Source: UBA1479 sp038109305 (lineage in GTDB: Bacteria > Pseudomonadota > Alphaproteobacteria > Rhodospirillales > Casp-alpha2). From it: a stretch of DNA of 64,000 nt. The notes under the pieces were generated by a model. It was given only the letters and a program-made list of their open reading frames with translations. It was not told the origin of the DNA and ran no database searches. The stretch lies in assembly GCA_038109305.1 (NCBI GenBank), contig JAYNIR010000010.1, positions 45,217 to 109,216 of the forward strand, given 5' to 3'. Of the stretch, positions 61,550-64,000 are shown one piece after another. The stretch's first letter is position 1; every line of letters starts with the position of its first letter. A program made the position numbers and the translations under genes.

Positions 61550-62959
61550 TCAGATGTGGATCGCCCGCCCGGCGACGCCCAGCGCCGCTTCCTTGACCGA
61601 TTCCGGGAGCCCTGGATGGCCGTGGCAAATGCGGGCGATGTCTTCGGCGGAGCCGCCGAATTCCATGACGTTGACGACTTCCTGGATCAAATCGCCCGCC
61701 TGGGGCCCGACGATATGACATCCCAGGACACGGTCCGTCGTGGCGTCAGCCAGGATTTTGACGAAACCGTCCGTGTCCGCATTGCACCGCGCGCGGGAAT
61801 TAGCGGTGAACGGGAACTTGCCCAACTTGTATGCGACGCCGTCCTTTTTCAACTGTTCCTCGGTCTTGCCGACGGAGGCGATTTCCGGGTGCGTGTAGAC
61901 AATCCCCGGAATAGCGTTGTAGTCGATATGACCGGTTTCGCCCGCCATGATTTCGACGCAGACGACGCCTTCATCCTCTGCCTTGTGGGCCAACATAGCG
62001 CCGCCGATGACGTCGCCGATGGCATAGATGCCGGGCACGTTGGTTTGAAAATCCTCATCCACCGGGATAAAGCCGCGGTCGGTGATTTCGACCCCCGCTT
62101 CCTTGGCGCCCAGGCCTTCGGTATAGGGACGGCGACCGACAGCGACCAACACGACATCGACCTTGAGCGTTTCGGCCGCGCCGCCGTCGCGCGGCTCCAT
62201 GATCAGGATGACGTCACCCTTGCCGGCCTTGGCGCCGGTGACCTTGGTTTTCATCTTGAAGTCCATGCCCTGTTTTTTCAGGATGCGCTGGACGTTTTTC
62301 TGCACTTCGCCGTCCATCCCGGGCAGCACGTTGTCAAGAAACTCAATCACCGTCACTTCCGCGCCCAGCCGCCGCCAGACTGACCCCAGTTCAAGCCCGA
62401 TGACGCCGGCACCGATCACCGCCATCTTTTTCGGAACAGCCGGGAGCGACAGCGCGCCCGTGGACGACACGATCTGTTTTTCATCAATCGCAACGCTGGG
62501 CAGCGGCGTCACTTCGGATCCGGTCGCGATCAGGATGGTGGCGGTCTCAAGCGTCTGGGCCTTGCCCTTGCCGGACGGCTTGACCGAAACCTTGCCGGCG
62601 GCTTCGATTTTGCCCCAGCCCTGGATGTAATCGACCTTGTTCTTTTTAAGAAGAAACTCAATCCCCTTGGTCAGGTCCTCGACGACCTTTTCCTTGCGGC
62701 CGAGCATGGTTTTGAGGTCCACCTTAAGACCCGAAACGGATATCCCGTGGTCCTTGAATTCGTGCGCCGCCATTTCGTAATGGTGCGACGACTGCAACAG
62801 CGCCTTGGACGGAATGCAACCGACGTTGAGGCAGGTGCCGCCGAGTGTCCCGCGCCCTTCGACGCAAGCCGTCTTCATGCCCAATTGAGCCGCGCGGATC
62901 GCCGCAACATAGCCCGCGGGCCCGCCGCCGATGACCACCAGATCGTAGGTCTCGCTCAT
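61550..62959 (-). CDS. lpdA: dihydrolipoyl dehydrogenase
   Basis: A 469-residue FAD enzyme, E3 of 2-oxo-acid dehydrogenase complexes. The N-terminal FAD motif is VVIGGGPAGYVAAIRAAQLG, the redox disulfide GGTCLNVGCIPSKALL, and the C-terminal catalytic region HGHPGLPESVKEAAL, with GHP in place of the more common AHPT. It lies 33 bases after odhB on the same strand, so it is probably the E3 of 2-oxoglutarate dehydrogenase. It may also reoxidise the lipoyl group of LbpA if no dedicated enzyme exists, though that is speculative. Confidence 0.95.
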   Translation of the reverse strand: MSETYDLVVIGGGPAGYVAAIRAAQLGMKTACVEGRGTLGGTCLNVGCIPSKALLQSSHHYEMAAHEFKDHGISVSGLKVDLKTMLGRKEKVVEDLTKGIEFLLKKNKVDYIQGWGKIEAAGKVSVKPSGKGKAQTLETATILIATGSEVTPLPSVAIDEKQIVSSTGALSLPAVPKKMAVIGAGVIGLELGSVWRRLGAEVTVIEFLDNVLPGMDGEVQKNVQRILKKQGMDFKMKTKVTGAKAGKGDVILIMEPRDGGAAETLKVDVVLVAVGRRPYTEGLGAKEAGVEITDRGFIPVDEDFQTNVPGIYAIGDVIGGAMLAHKAEDEGVVCVEIMAGETGHIDYNAIPGIVYTHPEIASVGKTEEQLKKDGVAYKLGKFPFTANSRARCNADTDGFVKILADATTDRVLGCHIVGPQAGDLIQEVVNVMEFGGSAEDIARICHGHPGLPESVKEAALGVAGRAIHI

Positions 62960-62992
62960 GTCAAGGTCGCTCCAGGTCTAATCTTTTAAGTC

Positions 62993-64000
62993 TTACACGT
63001 TCAGCAGGATGCGCTGCGGGTCTTCGATGCACTGCTTGATCCGCACCAGGAAGCTGACGGCTTCGCGTCCGTCGACGATCCGGTGATCGTAGGAAAGCGC
63101 TAAATACATCATCGGCCGGACTTCGATTTCGTTGCCGACGACCATGGGGCGTTTCTGGATCGTGTGCATGCCGAGGATCGCCGATTGCGGCACGTTCAGG
63201 ATCGGCATGGAGTTCAAGGACCCGAACACACCGCCGTTGGAAATCGTGAAGGTGCCGCCGGTCATCTCGTCCATGCCCAGCTTACCATCGCGCGCGCGGC
63301 GCCCAAAGTCGGCGATGCCGCCTTCGATGTCGGCAAAGCCCATGCGGTCCGCATCCTTCAGAACGGGCACGACCAGGCCCTGCGGCGTGCCGACGGCAAC
63401 GCCGACGTTGTAGTAGTTCTTATAGATGATTTCATCACCGTAGATTTCGGCGTTGACCGCGGGCCATTCCTTCAATCCGATGCAGGCAGCGCGGACAAAG
63501 AACGACATGAAGCCCATGCGGGCCCCGTGTTTCTTTTCGAACACATCGTTGTATTCGTTTCGGAGCGCCATGACGTTGCCCATGTCGACCTCGTTCCAGG
63601 TCGTCAGCATGGCCGCCGTGTTCTGGGCCTCTTTCAAGCGCCGGGCAATGACCTGGCGCAGTTTGGAGAGCTTGACCCGTTCTTCCCGGTCGTCGGCGGG
63701 CCGGGCCGGGCGCGGCGCGAACATGTTTTCCGTCGTCAGGACAGGCGCCGGCTGTGCCGCGGCGGCGGGCGCCGCGGCCGGAGCAACGGTGCGCTTGGCG
63801 GTTCCGGCGGCCATGGCCTTCTGGACGTCTTCCTTGGTGAGACGGCCGTTCGGCCCTGTGCCGGCGATCTTGGCGGCGTCCAGATCGTTGTCATCGACCA
63901 TTTTGCGGACGGCGGGCGACAACGGCGGGCGGCCACCGGCGGCAGGGGCAGCAGGCGCAGGCGCCGCGGCGGGTTTGGCGGCCGGTGCGGGTGCGGCGGG
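62993..64000 (-). CDS. odhB: dihydrolipoamide succinyltransferase E2 (5' end outside the window)
   Basis: The 3' 1008 bases of the E2 subunit of 2-oxoglutarate dehydrogenase. From the edge inwards it has an Ala/Pro linker, the E3-binding domain (SPAVRKMVDDNDLDAAKIAGTGPNGRLTKEDV), a second linker, then the acyltransferase domain with ARRLKEAQNTAAMLTTWNEVDM and the active site SYDHRIVDGREAV. The C-terminus is LLNV. The lipoyl domain is outside the window. The neighbour lpdA supports the assignment to the TCA cycle complex. The start 63922 sometimes suggested is internal. Confidence 0.93.
   Translation of the reverse strand, partial: PAAPAPAAKPAAAPAPAAPAAGGRPPLSPAVRKMVDDNDLDAAKIAGTGPNGRLTKEDVQKAMAAGTAKRTVAPAAAPAAAAQPAPVLTTENMFAPRPARPADDREERVKLSKLRQVIARRLKEAQNTAAMLTTWNEVDMGNVMALRNEYNDVFEKKHGARMGFMSFFVRAACIGLKEWPAVNAEIYGDEIIYKNYYNVGVAVGTPQGLVVPVLKDADRMGFADIEGGIADFGRRARDGKLGMDEMTGGTFTISNGGVFGSLNSMPILNVPQSAILGMHTIQKRPMVVGNEIEVRPMMYLALSYDHRIVDGREAVSFLVRIKQCIEDPQRILLNV

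Overview
The window looks like a GC-rich (about 60% by eye) alphaproteobacterial chromosome, most likely from a Rhodospirillales-like thiosulfate oxidiser. The evidence is the sulfur gene content, the trxB-LsrB-type LysR-lrp neighbourhood, a separate atpHAGDC operon next to priA, a DUF484-xerC pair, and lpdA next to odhB. No rRNA, tRNA, CRISPR array or insertion sequence was seen.

Region 1 (1-10.8 kb) is a sulfur-oxidation island. The end of an sHdr (heterodisulfide-reductase-like) cluster (hdrC2, hdrB2, an unknown gene, lipoate-binding lbpA) runs into soxXYZAB, a CcdA/SoxV thiol transporter, a SoxW-like thioredoxin, a two-cysteine ArsR regulator and SoxS. No soxCD lies in the window. The expected scheme is that SoxXA and SoxB load thiosulfate sulfur onto SoxYZ, and the sulfane sulfur is then oxidised in the cytoplasm by sHdr with LbpA.

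Region 2 (10.9-22.6 kb) is accessory: a cNMP-binding TPR protein, a PagL-like outer-membrane barrel, arsC, a three-gene set (retropepsin-like protease, 7TM transglutaminase-like protein, ATP-grasp ligase), recX and an ABC permease. Region 3 (22.6-38.2 kb) holds argD-argF, hslO, trkH, folE, apaG, an EF-G-like GTPase, an LsrB-type LysR regulator with a likely AbcR-like small RNA beside it, trxB, lrp, a Sel1 protein and an aspartate aminotransferase. Region 4 (38.4-64 kb) holds a decayed marine-type sortase and its target, a PurB-like lyase, uvrB, sixA, atpHAGDC, priA, DUF484-xerC, two transporters, malonyl-CoA decarboxylase, lpdA and the 3' part of odhB.

The most striking global pattern is gene decay. 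Nine accessory genes carry frameshifts, in-frame stops or deletions (HbpS/GlcG-like, TPR/glycosyltransferase-like, MscS, GNAT, histidine kinase, VIT/VWA sortase target, sortase, DUF2927-like, GcvA-like LysR), while every core metabolic and information-processing gene is intact. This suggests real, recent pseudogenisation rather than random sequence error. The best candidate for an undescribed system is the LysR-sRNA module at 33264-34396: an sRNA-like unit with three CUCCC motifs, a strong terminator, and a perfect T-N11-A palindrome centred about 65 bp upstream of the predicted start.
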